Shown: piece by piece, positions 8,687 to 17,342 of the stretch
How positions within the stretch are numbered: position 1 is the stretch's first letter
Layout of the letters: the number at the start of each line of letters is the position of its first letter
Origin: CAZJHX01 sp964545715
GTDB taxonomy: Bacteria > Myxococcota_A > UBA9042 > GCA-2863065
NCBI GenBank assembly: GCA_964545715.1
Contig: CAZJHX010000008.1
Location: 1 to 64,000, forward strand
Direction: 5' to 3'
DNA: 64,000 nucleotides
Program-made: the position numbers and the translations under genes
The notes under the pieces: model-generated
What the model saw: only the letters and a program-made list of their open reading frames with translations
What the model was told of the DNA's origin: nothing
The model's database searches: none

Positions 8687-10639
8687 CTAGCGCTTCTCAC
8701 GCCCCTTCAGATAAGTCGCCGTGCGCCAGTCACGCCCATCCGCGCGCCACCACCGCCACTGCCCGTCGCGCTTCCCCTCGACGTACGCACCTTCGCTCTT
8801 CTTGGAGCCTGAAGCGTAATACGTGGTCCAGGAACCCGCCGGCTGCCCATCCGCGTAGGCGCCCTTTTGGGCCGGCTTGCCGTTGGGGTGGTACTCCAGC
8901 CACGGGCCTTGCTTGTGGCCGTTCTCGAACTGCGTGGTGGTGCGTTTCTCGCCAGTGTGATGGTAGCTGGTCCACTCCCCATGGCGAGCGCCCTCTTTGT
9001 AGTGGCCCATGAACCGCGGAGAGCCGTCGCGGTGCCAGCCTCGCCACTCGCCGGTCTCTACGCCTTCTTCATAGGTGCCGGACATCAGCGGCTGGCTGTT
9101 GTCGTACCAGAAGGTCCACTTGCCGTTGCGCTTGGCTTGCTTGAAAGAGCCCTCCCGCTCCTTGTTGCCGTTGGCGTGCCACCAGGTCCAGACGCCGTAC
9201 TCGTGGCCTTCGATCTCGTGGTCGGGCTTGGCGAAGCAGACCTCGCAGCCGACCATTCTCTGCTCGTAGTCGACCTTCCACTCGCCGCCCAGCCCGGAGC
9301 AGCGCGAGCGGGCCGGGTTGACCTCTACACCCATCTCGTATTTGACGGTGCGCCAGGGCTCTCCGGAGTACCACCACTCCGTCCACTCGCCGTGCTTGCG
9401 ACCGCCCACATAAGGGCCCTCGCCGCTGCGCTTGCCGTTGTCGTACCACTCGTTCCAGGGGCCGCCCCGAGCGTCGCCGCTCATCTCGCCGCGGGCGGCA
9501 TCAAACGTCTGCCAGTGCCAGTACCGCCAGGTGCCCACGCGCTCGCCGCTCTCGTAGCTGCCGATCCACTCCGGCTCGCCGCCACTCCAGAAGCCGTTCC
9601 ACTCCCCCTGGCGAGAGTTCTCGTAGTAGGTGCCCTTCAGCATCTCGTTGCCATTGGGCCAGAACTCGCGGTAGTTGCCGTGCCACTCGCCCTCGAAGTA
9701 CATGATCTCCGCCAGCGGGCCGCCGTCGTCGCTGAATGTGCTCCACGGGCCGTGCTTTTGGCCGTCCTTGTAGCGTCCCTGTGCGATCAGTTGGCCCTGG
9801 GCGTTCCACTCACGCCAGCGGCCGTTGCCCGACACGATGGCCGACGTGCCGATCTTCTCGCCGTTGGTCTTGACGAAGTCGTGGATGCCGACCGGCACGC
9901 CCCCGCGGTATTTGCCGCGGCGCAGCACCTGGCCTGTCGGGTGGTAGTCCGTGTGTATGCCGTCGCGGCGCCCGCTCTTGAAGGTGTTCTCCCACTTCAA
10001 CGCGCCCTGGGGGTAGTACTCGCGCCATCGGCCGCTCTTCCGGCCATCCACCTTGCAGCCATCCTGCCGCTTTTCGTAGTCCACAAACCACTCGCCTTGC
10101 CCCGCGGTGCAGGCATCATAAGCCTTGTCGACTCGCCGCCCGACCGCGAACTCGACCTCCCGCCACTTGTGACCGTTTGTGGACCACTCCGTGAACTTTC
10201 CGTGCTCTTTGCCCTCCACAAACGGGCCATGCAGCGTCTTTTGGCCGCTCTTGGCGTCAAAGAATGTCCATGGGCCGGTCCGAGCCCCACGGTCGTACGC
10301 CCCGAGCTCGCTGAAGCGCCCATTGGGGTACCAGGTCTTCCAGTCGCCGTGCCGGTCTCCCTTGAAGAAGCTGCCCTCATGCGCCCGCTGACACGTTCGG
10401 TGCCAGCGCCGTGTCGGGCCGTGTCGCTTGCCCTCCGCCCAGAACTCCTCCAGATGCGGCTGCCCCGTCTCGTACACCTCGACCCACTTGCCCGTGCGCT
10501 CCGACGCCACCATGCACCCACGGATGGTCTCGGTCTGCGTCCACACGCCGCCCGCTCCGACACAGCTCTCGCGTGTCGAGATCGGCTCCGCAAGCGCCGG
10601 CCCGGCAGCGGCCAGCAGCACCAGGATCAGCAGTCTCAC
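8687..10639 (-). CDS. exported YwqK/MORN_2-type repeat protein
   Basis: A 650-residue protein that opens with a signal peptide (VRLLILVLLAAAGPALA) from a GTG whose last two bases overlap the stop of the upstream gene (GTGA). Nearly the whole mature protein consists of more than twenty repeats of about 23 residues. Their core is G-x-W-x-x-W-[YH]-x-[ND]-G-x-[KP], e.g. HGPWSTFSDDGG, GPWNEWYDNGKRSGEG, NGKWTFWYDNSQP. This is the MORN_2 repeat found in proteins automatically labelled YwqK-family antitoxin. There is no toxin next to it, so that label carries no functional weight. It is the last gene of the DUF58-transglutaminase-MoxR-TPR operon and probably a periplasmic or surface beta-solenoid. 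Confidence 0.85.
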   Translation of the reverse strand: MRLLILVLLAAAGPALAEPISTRESCVGAGGVWTQTETIRGCMVASERTGKWVEVYETGQPHLEEFWAEGKRHGPTRRWHRTCQRAHEGSFFKGDRHGDWKTWYPNGRFSELGAYDRGARTGPWTFFDAKSGQKTLHGPFVEGKEHGKFTEWSTNGHKWREVEFAVGRRVDKAYDACTAGQGEWFVDYEKRQDGCKVDGRKSGRWREYYPQGALKWENTFKSGRRDGIHTDYHPTGQVLRRGKYRGGVPVGIHDFVKTNGEKIGTSAIVSGNGRWREWNAQGQLIAQGRYKDGQKHGPWSTFSDDGGPLAEIMYFEGEWHGNYREFWPNGNEMLKGTYYENSRQGEWNGFWSGGEPEWIGSYESGERVGTWRYWHWQTFDAARGEMSGDARGGPWNEWYDNGKRSGEGPYVGGRKHGEWTEWWYSGEPWRTVKYEMGVEVNPARSRCSGLGGEWKVDYEQRMVGCEVCFAKPDHEIEGHEYGVWTWWHANGNKEREGSFKQAKRNGKWTFWYDNSQPLMSGTYEEGVETGEWRGWHRDGSPRFMGHYKEGARHGEWTSYHHTGEKRTTTQFENGHKQGPWLEYHPNGKPAQKGAYADGQPAGSWTTYYASGSKKSEGAYVEGKRDGQWRWWRADGRDWRTATYLKGREKR

Positions 10640-12699
10640 TTGCCCATGATCTCCTCCAGCGCCTGGTCCGCGTCGATGCGCCCTGTCCGTCCGTCCAGGC
10701 TGTTGATGTCGCTCTGGGTCAGCTCCACCTTGGGCGAGAACATCCGGTCGTGAAAGCGGTCCAGTACGTCCTCGACACCCTCGTCGTCCTCCTCCTTGAT
10801 CACGCAGCCGTACTGAAAGCCGCGCCCGTTTCGCAGGCACAGCGACAGCGTGTCCTCGCTGTCGGTCACCGCCACCGTAAACGGGGCGCCGTCCACCACA
10901 CTCAGCCGAGGCGACTGGGCCAGCCGGTCCAGGAGCTCGTCGCCGCGTCCACCCGACGACTCGATCGCCACCGGCAGCCGCACATCCAGATAGCGCAGCA
11001 TCGTCGGAAACTTGTGCAGCACCTCGTGCAGGTGCCCATCCGGGTCGTCGGTGTGCCCGTTGGACAGCGCCATCGCCGCCAGCACCGCACGCAACCGCCA
11101 CCGCAGCAGCATCGCCTTGGGGGGCAGCCGCTTCAACGCCGCCAACGCCAGCGTCTCCGCCTCGGAGTCATCCCCGGCCCGCCACGCGGCCTCGGCCTCC
11201 AGCGCGTCCAGATAGCCGCCCACCGCGCCGTCCGACTCGGGCTCGGTCTCACGCGCTTCACTGGCCGCGCGACGGACAACACCAGGCCCCAGGATGCCGA
11301 TCAGCGTCCCCGCGTACCACGGATTGGTGTCCAGGTAATACGGCCGCGCCGCGTCCACCACCAGGTTCTCGTGCGTAAACAGCCGCATCGCGATCCGCGA
11401 CTTCTCCCACTGAGACGTCTGCAGCGTCGTTGCCCGCGCCCGGATCACAAACGCCTCCACCCACGGTCGCATCGCCGCCCGCTCAACCTCGTGGCCCCGC
11501 CGCGCCTGGATGACCGCCCAGTACAGCAGCGACGAACCCAGCTCGCTGGCCTGCCGCGTCCCGCTCGTCATCCCGACTCGGTCCGGCGCGTTCACCAACT
11601 CTGTGACCCGCTTTTCGGCCTCTTCCAGCTGCCCCAGCGCATACAGCAGCTCAGCCATCCGAAACTTACGCGACATCTCAAACTGCACACGCATGCGCGG
11701 TGACATCGGGTCGTTCTTCAGCTGCTCAAACGTTGAGATGCACTTCTGAAACTCGCCCTGCAGTAGGTAGTTGCGCGTCAAGTGCGACAGCGGGCTGCCG
11801 GAGCAGTCGTCCTGCTCAGCTTTGCGCGCCGCCGCCACGTACTTCTCAGCCTCATCAAACCGAAACGTCTGAATCGCCGCGATCGCCAGGTTGGACGCGA
11901 TCACGCACGACCGCCCTTGTGTCTTCTCCAGGGCCTCTTTGCCCCACTGATATGACTTCTCGCGCTCGCGGGTCTCCTCCGTGATCGCCATCAGCCCGTT
12001 GTATGCCCGCGCCCGGATGTTGAGGTCGTCCGAGTAGATCAGCCGCTTGGCGATGGCCTTGGCCTCGTCGATGCGTCGCAGCTTCATCAGGGGCCAGATC
12101 CGCTCGTCCTCCTGCGCCGGCGGATACAGCCCATCCGCATAGATCATCAGGTCCAGCTCTTCTTGCCGCCGGTCCATCTCGCCCAGCACGCCGGCCTCTT
12201 CCCACAACACCTTCTTGTGCCAGCGCCGCTCGGTCGCCCCCGTCGGCTTCTCGCCGTACGCCCGCTCCATCATCTTGCGGGCCCGCCGCACCAGAAACAG
12301 CGCCCGCGCCAGGTTCGCCTCGTGCCAGTAGTGCACCTCCGCCAGGCCCCACGTCGCGATAAAGGAGTCCTCGTCGTCCTCCAAAATCGCCTCCGCCTGC
12401 TCCCGCGCACGCGTGTACTTGCGCGACTCCAGGCTGCCCAGCAGCTCGCGCTCAGCGGCGTTTCCCGTCAGCATGTCCGCGTTCGCGCCCAGCGCGGGCA
12501 GCAGCACGGCGACCGCCAGGGCCAGTTGTCGAGGTCGGAAATTCGTTCCTACCCGCGCGGCGACGCCGTTCGCCGCCAAGGCGGGCGAGCGAAGGCGGGC
12601 CGGGGGCCCGTCGAGCGAGAGCGAAGCGTCCCAACGCAGGCGGCGGGCGGCGGCGTCCGCGGGTAGGGACGAATTTCCGACCTCGACAACCGGTCTCAA
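10636..12699 (-). CDS. exported helical-repeat (TPR-like) protein of MoxR operon, start uncertain
   Basis: The folded part (from about 12470 down to 10636) is an alpha-helical repeat protein rich in TPR-like pairs (FIATWGLAEVHYW, SYQWGKEALEKTQ, EKYVAAARKAEQ, LLYALGQLEEAEKR). It follows a hydrophobic signal segment LALAVAVLLPALGANA. No ATG or GTG precedes that segment in frame after the moxR stop. The best start is a TTG at 12699 overlapping the moxR stop as TTGA. It would place about 55 residues ahead of the hydrophobic segment, nearly all encoded by the inverted repeat at 12525-12690, which is open in this frame. A CTG start just before LALAV is the alternative. It is followed, with a GTGA overlap, by the YwqK-repeat gene. 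Confidence 0.7.
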   Translation of the reverse strand: MRPVVEVGNSSLPADAAARRLRWDASLSLDGPPARLRSPALAANGVAARVGTNFRPRQLALAVAVLLPALGANADMLTGNAAERELLGSLESRKYTRAREQAEAILEDDEDSFIATWGLAEVHYWHEANLARALFLVRRARKMMERAYGEKPTGATERRWHKKVLWEEAGVLGEMDRRQEELDLMIYADGLYPPAQEDERIWPLMKLRRIDEAKAIAKRLIYSDDLNIRARAYNGLMAITEETREREKSYQWGKEALEKTQGRSCVIASNLAIAAIQTFRFDEAEKYVAAARKAEQDDCSGSPLSHLTRNYLLQGEFQKCISTFEQLKNDPMSPRMRVQFEMSRKFRMAELLYALGQLEEAEKRVTELVNAPDRVGMTSGTRQASELGSSLLYWAVIQARRGHEVERAAMRPWVEAFVIRARATTLQTSQWEKSRIAMRLFTHENLVVDAARPYYLDTNPWYAGTLIGILGPGVVRRAASEARETEPESDGAVGGYLDALEAEAAWRAGDDSEAETLALAALKRLPPKAMLLRWRLRAVLAAMALSNGHTDDPDGHLHEVLHKFPTMLRYLDVRLPVAIESSGGRGDELLDRLAQSPRLSVVDGAPFTVAVTDSEDTLSLCLRNGRGFQYGCVIKEEDDEGVEDVLDRFHDRMFSPKVELTQSDINSLDGRTGRIDADQALEEIMGK
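12525..12690. repeat. 166-bp inverted-repeat element between moxR and the TPR gene
   Basis: Left arm 12525-12557 (GTTGTCGAGGTCGGAAATTC...) and right arm 12658-12690 (...GAATTTCCGACCTCGACAAC) are inverted copies of about 33 bp with one mismatch. The GC-rich centre shows further imperfect dyad symmetry. The element sits between the moxR stop and the hydrophobic leader of the next gene and is open in that gene's frame. It resembles a MITE- or REP-like palindromic element. Confidence 0.75.
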
Positions 12700-13709
12700 G
12701 ACATGGTCCTGCGGGCCAAGGTCTCCAGCGGTCCCTCCATCCCGGCGCGAATCACGCGGTCCGCGCCCTCGACGCCGGGCATCAGCGCCACCCGATGCTG
12801 AAACAGCGGAATGGCCAGATGCTCGATGTCGTTGGGCGCCACAAAGTCCCGCCCGCGCAGCATCGCCAGCGTCTGCAGCGCGGGGACCGCCTGCACCAGC
12901 GACCGCGTCGAGATCCCCTGGGAGCACCGCTTGTCGTCCCGAATCGCCCGGGCGATGTCCACCAGGCACTCGTGAATCGGCGGCGCCACATGCACGTTGC
13001 GACGCACGAAGTCCCGCGCCGCGACCACGTCCGTTCGTGTTACCCGCGCCAGCTCCACCGCCTCGCGCGGAGAGCCCCACGCGGCCAGCACCTCCAGCTC
13101 CGAGTCACGGTCCACGTGGTCCATACGCAGCTTGAACAAGAAGCGGTCCAGCTGCGCCAGCGGCAGCGGATAGGTCCCCACCGAGTCCAGCGGGTTCTGC
13201 GTTGCGATGACAAAAAACAGCTCGTCCAGCGCATGGCTGACGTTGTCCACGGTCACCTGCTTCTCGGCCATCGCCTCCAGCAGCGCCGCCTGGACCTTGG
13301 GCGACGTCCGGTTGATCTCGTCGACCAGCAGCACATACGCAAACACCGGCCCGCGCCGAAAATGAAAGGTGTTGCTGTCGGTGTCGAAGACCATGACGCC
13401 GGTGACGTCCGACGGCAGCAGGTCGGGCGTGAACTGCACGCGCCGAAACGACGGGATGTCGTCGTCGTCCGCATCGTCCACGATCGCGTGGCCCAGTGCC
13501 TTGGCCAGCGTCGTTTTGCCCGAGCCCGGGTAGTCCTCCAGCAGCACGTGCCCGTCTCCGAGCAGCGCCACGAGTACCAACTCGATCACGTCGTCGCGCC
13601 CCATCACGTCATGGCGGATGCGCGTGCGGATCACCTCGGCGATGGCTCGCGCGTCGCCCAGGCTCTCGATAGGCCCTCTCGGCCCCTGGTTTTCGATGTC
13701 TAAACTCAC
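12696..13709 (-). CDS. MoxR-family AAA+ ATPase
   Basis: A 337-residue AAA_3 ATPase. Walker A is HVLLEDYPGSGKTT (GSGKT residues 62-66), Walker B is VLLVDEINR (129-134), the arginine-finger region is LPLAQLDRFLFK, and sensor 1 is FFVIATQNP. The GTG start has a good Shine-Dalgarno (AGGAG five bases upstream). MoxR proteins act as chaperones, often assembling or activating VWA/DUF58 partners. Here the upstream genes encode a DUF58 protein and a transglutaminase membrane protein, the canonical MoxR-DUF58-TgpA triad. The gene begins eight bases after the transglutaminase stop. Confidence 0.95.
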   Translation of the reverse strand: MSLDIENQGPRGPIESLGDARAIAEVIRTRIRHDVMGRDDVIELVLVALLGDGHVLLEDYPGSGKTTLAKALGHAIVDDADDDDIPSFRRVQFTPDLLPSDVTGVMVFDTDSNTFHFRRGPVFAYVLLVDEINRTSPKVQAALLEAMAEKQVTVDNVSHALDELFFVIATQNPLDSVGTYPLPLAQLDRFLFKLRMDHVDRDSELEVLAAWGSPREAVELARVTRTDVVAARDFVRRNVHVAPPIHECLVDIARAIRDDKRCSQGISTRSLVQAVPALQTLAMLRGRDFVAPNDIEHLAIPLFQHRVALMPGVEGADRVIRAGMEGPLETLARRTMS

Positions 13710-13716
13710 AGGTCTC

Positions 13717-15951
13717 CTACCTCGTAAACAGCCATCCGATCGGGTTCAGTATCGCGAGTATGCGCTTGTGCAGCGGCGTGTGTCGCCCCACCTCGTCTCT
13801 GACCTGGCGCCCCAGCGCCCGCGCGCCGGCCGCGTCCACGTCTGCGTTATCGACCCGGCCCAGGGCCAGGCGCAGGTGCGCCGTCGTCAGCGGGACCAGG
13901 CTCGGCGCCATGGACTGCAGCCGCGCCGCGTAGCGCTCTCGAGACTCTCCAAACGCGCGTATGAGGCCCAGGTCCGCCAGGTGGTCCAGCGCCGCCCTAA
14001 ACGCGCGCACATGGGCACGCCGCCCCGCGCCGACACGCCCGCTCAGGCGCCGGATGATCTTTATGAAGAACGCCAACAGCAGCAGGCCGCCCAGCGTCAG
14101 TCCCAGCGCCCGGCCGATATCCGCCAGGGTCAGATCAAACGCGCCCTCGTCGGGGTCCGCCGCCTTGCCGCCTGTCGGGTCGCGTCGCGCCAGCTCGCCC
14201 AACACGCGCTCCAGGTTGTGGTCGACCAGCTGCGGCTCCGGCTCGTCGCTGCGCTCCGGATAGATGTCAAACGTCATCCATCCGACGCCGTCGATGTGGA
14301 TCTCCGGCCACGCGTGCGCCCTGTCGCTGAGGATCAGCACGCTGCCGCCTCCGCTGCGCAGGCTGGTATCGACGGCGTAACCAAGCGCCACGCGGGCCGC
14401 GATGCCCTGGCTGCGAAACAGGTACACCGCCGCATGGGCAAAGTGCACGCAGTAGCCCCGCCGCGTGCCGAAGAGAAACGACGCCGCCGGGTCCACGTCG
14501 TCCTGGTGTTTCTCCTTGCGCGTGTAGAACCCCTCTTTCTCCAGCCAGCCCTTGATCGTCACCGCGGTCATCAGGTCGTCGTTCAAGAAGCGCGGGTCCG
14601 TCTCGCGCGCGATCTCGTCCGCCAGCGACTCGTAGCGCGGATCATCGGGCACCGTCGTGTAGTGCTCCCGCTTCTCGTCGGACCAGTCCGCCGGCACCGA
14701 GCGCCGGCCCACCAGGCGCCGCAGGTTGGTCGTGAGCGCCAGGGAGATCGCTTTGTACGCCGCCACAAAGTGACGCGGGTTGGGGTTGTCCTCGGGCTGC
14801 AGCTCGATAGAGCTGGTCAGGGCCAGCGGCTGCGGGTGATCCGACAGCAGGTACATCGATGTAGGCACCCGCACATGGAACGGCTCGCCCTGCGTCGCCT
14901 CGCCCGGCTGCTGGGTGGATTCGTGCGGAAAATCGGTGATGACGTCGCGATCAAAGGTGTCGTCCGTCACCGCCGCCAGGTGGTGGCCGTTGTACCGGGA
15001 CAGCGTCTGTTGCCTGAAATAGAAGATGTTGCCGCGCGGCTCGTGGTCGTCACGAAACACGGCGACCGCGACCGGCACGATGACCTTGGGCGGGGGCGGT
15101 GGGTCCGCCAGCGGATTGCTGCTGCTGCCCGCGCCGCCGCCCTTGCCGTCCTTGTCCGGTTTGCCCTCGCCGCCTTTGCCGCCTTTGCCGTCCTCCGGCT
15201 TGCTCTTGCCGTCGTCGGGCTTGCCCTTGCCGGGCTCCGGCTTGCCCTTGTCCTGCTCGTCGCTGGTAAGCGCCAGGCCTCCGGTATCCACGTCCGTGTC
15301 CAGTCGCAGGTCCTTTTGGAACCACCACGCCGTGGCGCCGACGAGCAGCAAGAACAGCAGCGACACCGCCAGCTTGAGCGGCCGCTGGTAGCGCAGCAGC
15401 ATCATCATGGCCAGCACCACGGCGACGACGCCGACGCCCGTGAGCAGCAGCTGCGGATCGATGCCCTGCGACCACGCCCAGTCGGTCAGCCATCGCGGCC
15501 GATGGATCATCTGGTTACGGTGGCGATGGAATGTGTACGCCGCCGCGCCGATGACAAACGCGACCTCCAGCGCCGAGAAGACCCGGGCCCGGTTGGCCAG
15601 CAGCCGCAGCCCGAAGATCCCGCCCAGCGCCAGCAGTCCGAAGTAGGCGCTGTCTGCCAGCTGAATCGCGCCCTTGGCGCTCCACCCGAAGCCGGAGTGC
15701 AGGATCGCCCGGCTCAGCGCCAGCCCGAGCAGCGCCGCCAGCAGCGCAAACGCGATCCCCGCCCAGATGCGCAGCCCGCGACGCTCGGCGATCTCGGCCA
15801 GACCGATCGCCAGACTGAGGGCCAGTACCGCGGTGATCATGGCCGGTATGGTCGCCAGCGGCAGCAGGTACAGGACCACGGCGACGGCGTAGATCGCCGC
15901 CTTGGCGGTCAGCACCCCGAATGACTCATGCCGCTCGACGTCGATCATCAT
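13717..15951 (-). CDS. multi-pass membrane transglutaminase-like protein (TgpA type)
   Basis: A 744-residue protein. The ATG at 15951 overlaps the stop of the DUF58 gene (ATGA). Several membrane helices fill the first 240 residues. A Lys/Gly/Asp-rich linker follows (KPEPGKGKPDDGKSKPEDGK), then a transglutaminase-core domain with RRGYCVHFAHA (Cys501) and DRAHAWPEIHIDGVGW (His546). A further helix is LGLTLGGLLLLAFFIKII. The layout matches TgpA-like proteins, whose transglutaminase domain lies outside the membrane and may cross-link or cleave envelope peptides. Its position between DUF58 and moxR genes is the usual context. Confidence 0.92.
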   Translation of the reverse strand: MMIDVERHESFGVLTAKAAIYAVAVVLYLLPLATIPAMITAVLALSLAIGLAEIAERRGLRIWAGIAFALLAALLGLALSRAILHSGFGWSAKGAIQLADSAYFGLLALGGIFGLRLLANRARVFSALEVAFVIGAAAYTFHRHRNQMIHRPRWLTDWAWSQGIDPQLLLTGVGVVAVVLAMMMLLRYQRPLKLAVSLLFLLLVGATAWWFQKDLRLDTDVDTGGLALTSDEQDKGKPEPGKGKPDDGKSKPEDGKGGKGGEGKPDKDGKGGGAGSSSNPLADPPPPPKVIVPVAVAVFRDDHEPRGNIFYFRQQTLSRYNGHHLAAVTDDTFDRDVITDFPHESTQQPGEATQGEPFHVRVPTSMYLLSDHPQPLALTSSIELQPEDNPNPRHFVAAYKAISLALTTNLRRLVGRRSVPADWSDEKREHYTTVPDDPRYESLADEIARETDPRFLNDDLMTAVTIKGWLEKEGFYTRKEKHQDDVDPAASFLFGTRRGYCVHFAHAAVYLFRSQGIAARVALGYAVDTSLRSGGGSVLILSDRAHAWPEIHIDGVGWMTFDIYPERSDEPEPQLVDHNLERVLGELARRDPTGGKAADPDEGAFDLTLADIGRALGLTLGGLLLLAFFIKIIRRLSGRVGAGRRAHVRAFRAALDHLADLGLIRAFGESRERYAARLQSMAPSLVPLTTAHLRLALGRVDNADVDAAGARALGRQVRDEVGRHTPLHKRILAILNPIGWLFTR

Positions 15952-17237
15952 TCTGGTCGCGCCGCCTCCACCTCGAGGCTGGTCACGAGCCGGCCTGTCG
16001 GGCGGTGCACGACCTGCACGGGCCCGCCGATCGCGCGCAGCGAGTCGTAGAGCGCGTGAATGCCCTCCAGGTCGTTTTTGGCGCCCGGCGGCTGCGCGGA
16101 GATCATGCGGGCTAGACGTCCGCGGGTGGGCGGCGCCAGGGCGGTGTCGATGGACAGCACGCATGTCGGCGGGCGGGGCAGGCGGCTCGCAAATGCCGCG
16201 ATGCGCTGCACCCAGGGTCCGTCCTGGCCGGGCACAAACACAATACAGTTGGCCAGTTGGTGCGGGTCGACCTCGGTCAGCAGGCGGTCGAAGCCCTCGC
16301 CGCCGCGGTCCTTGAAGCCGGCCGAGTCGATCAGCGCCTCGACGGCGACGGCGGCGTCTTCGGTGGGCTCGCGCGCGCCGTCCGTGCAGAACGACCAGTC
16401 CGCGCCCAGAAGCCCATCTTCGACAAACGTGCGCGCCACCGACGCGGAGGGCTCGTCGCCGGGGCCGGCCACCATGTAGGCCACCGTGCTGCGCTGCGGT
16501 GTGATCGCTCGCTCGGGCGCGCGCACGAGCAGGCGTCGCGTGCGCGCATAGGTCTTCCATAAAACGAAGCGGAGGGGGTCGCCCGCGGCGTAGCGGCGCA
16601 TCTCGACCATCTCGCCGATCGGCTCGCCCGCCGGGTGAGAGTAGCCCTCTCCGGAGACGTCTCTCAGGGCGATGGCGATGCGCACGTCGCCGGTCGCGGG
16701 GGCGACGTGGAGCGATGCGGGAAAGCGCCGGGAAAACGCCATGTGGGCCAGCCCGAAGATGTCGCGGACCTCGAAGCGACGGACGATCTCGCGCGTGCGG
16801 CCCCGCTCGCGCGGCACGACGACCTCACGCAGGCGGGAGCCATCCCTGACCAGGGTGACCTCGACCGCTCCCGGCCGCTCCCAGGTGAGGCTTGCGTCCA
16901 CAAACGGCCACCAGGTCAGCGCAGGGATCGACAGGCCGGTCTCGATCTCGTTGCCCGTCACGGCGTGGACCGGATGCTGATCTGTGGATGTGCGTCGCAC
17001 GTGCCGATGTGCCGAGAAGGCGACCACCAGCGTCCCCAGCAGGGTGAAGGCGGCCGTGACGCCTGTGATAGCGAGGGCCGCAATACCGGCCGCATGCAGG
17101 ACGAAGTCGGATTGTCCGCGGCCGAACTTGCTGAGGAGGATCCAGCCGCCGACGGCGATGACGACACCGGCGACGGACACGGGGATAAAGCCCCAGAGCC
17201 GCCGGCAAAGCATGAAAAACGAGCGAAGGGCACGCAT
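15948..17237 (-). CDS. DUF58 membrane protein
   Basis: A 429-residue protein with two N-terminal membrane helices (LWGFIPVSVAGVVIAVGGWIL and ALAITGVTAAFTLLGTLVVAF). A beta-rich segment follows, then the DUF58 core: GEPIGEMVEMRRYAAGDPLRFVLWKTYARTRRLLVRAPE. I chose the ATG at 17237 because GGTGA lies four bases upstream; in-frame ATGs at 17306 and 17321 would add a non-hydrophobic extension. DUF58 proteins have a VWA-like fold and accompany MoxR ATPases. It is the first gene of the five-gene operon that runs to 8687. Confidence 0.92.
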   Translation of the reverse strand: MRALRSFFMLCRRLWGFIPVSVAGVVIAVGGWILLSKFGRGQSDFVLHAAGIAALAITGVTAAFTLLGTLVVAFSAHRHVRRTSTDQHPVHAVTGNEIETGLSIPALTWWPFVDASLTWERPGAVEVTLVRDGSRLREVVVPRERGRTREIVRRFEVRDIFGLAHMAFSRRFPASLHVAPATGDVRIAIALRDVSGEGYSHPAGEPIGEMVEMRRYAAGDPLRFVLWKTYARTRRLLVRAPERAITPQRSTVAYMVAGPGDEPSASVARTFVEDGLLGADWSFCTDGAREPTEDAAVAVEALIDSAGFKDRGGEGFDRLLTEVDPHQLANCIVFVPGQDGPWVQRIAAFASRLPRPPTCVLSIDTALAPPTRGRLARMISAQPPGAKNDLEGIHALYDSLRAIGGPVQVVHRPTGRLVTSLEVEAARPE

Positions 17238-17342
17238 CAAGTCACCGGCAGCAAACCAGTGCGAAGGCGGCAGGTCAAGCCACGGCGGGGTCAAGCCATC
17301 ATCCATCGACCGAACGGGCAAGCTGTGCTAAAGAGCGCGCCC

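Noticed and set aside
8687..10639. Toxin-antitoxin system suggested by the YwqK-family antitoxin label
   Set aside because: The protein is exported and no toxin gene is adjacent; the label only reflects the MORN_2 repeat.
8867..10753. 628-residue plus-strand ORF opposite the YwqK-repeat gene
   Set aside because: Low-complexity shadow of the repeat gene: no start signal, Arg/Ala/Leu/Val-biased composition, while the minus-strand frame shows clear MORN_2 repeats.
13618..15924. 768-residue plus-strand ORF opposite MoxR and transglutaminase
   Set aside because: Arg/Gln/His-rich shadow of a GC-rich coding region; the minus strand carries intact catalytic motifs.
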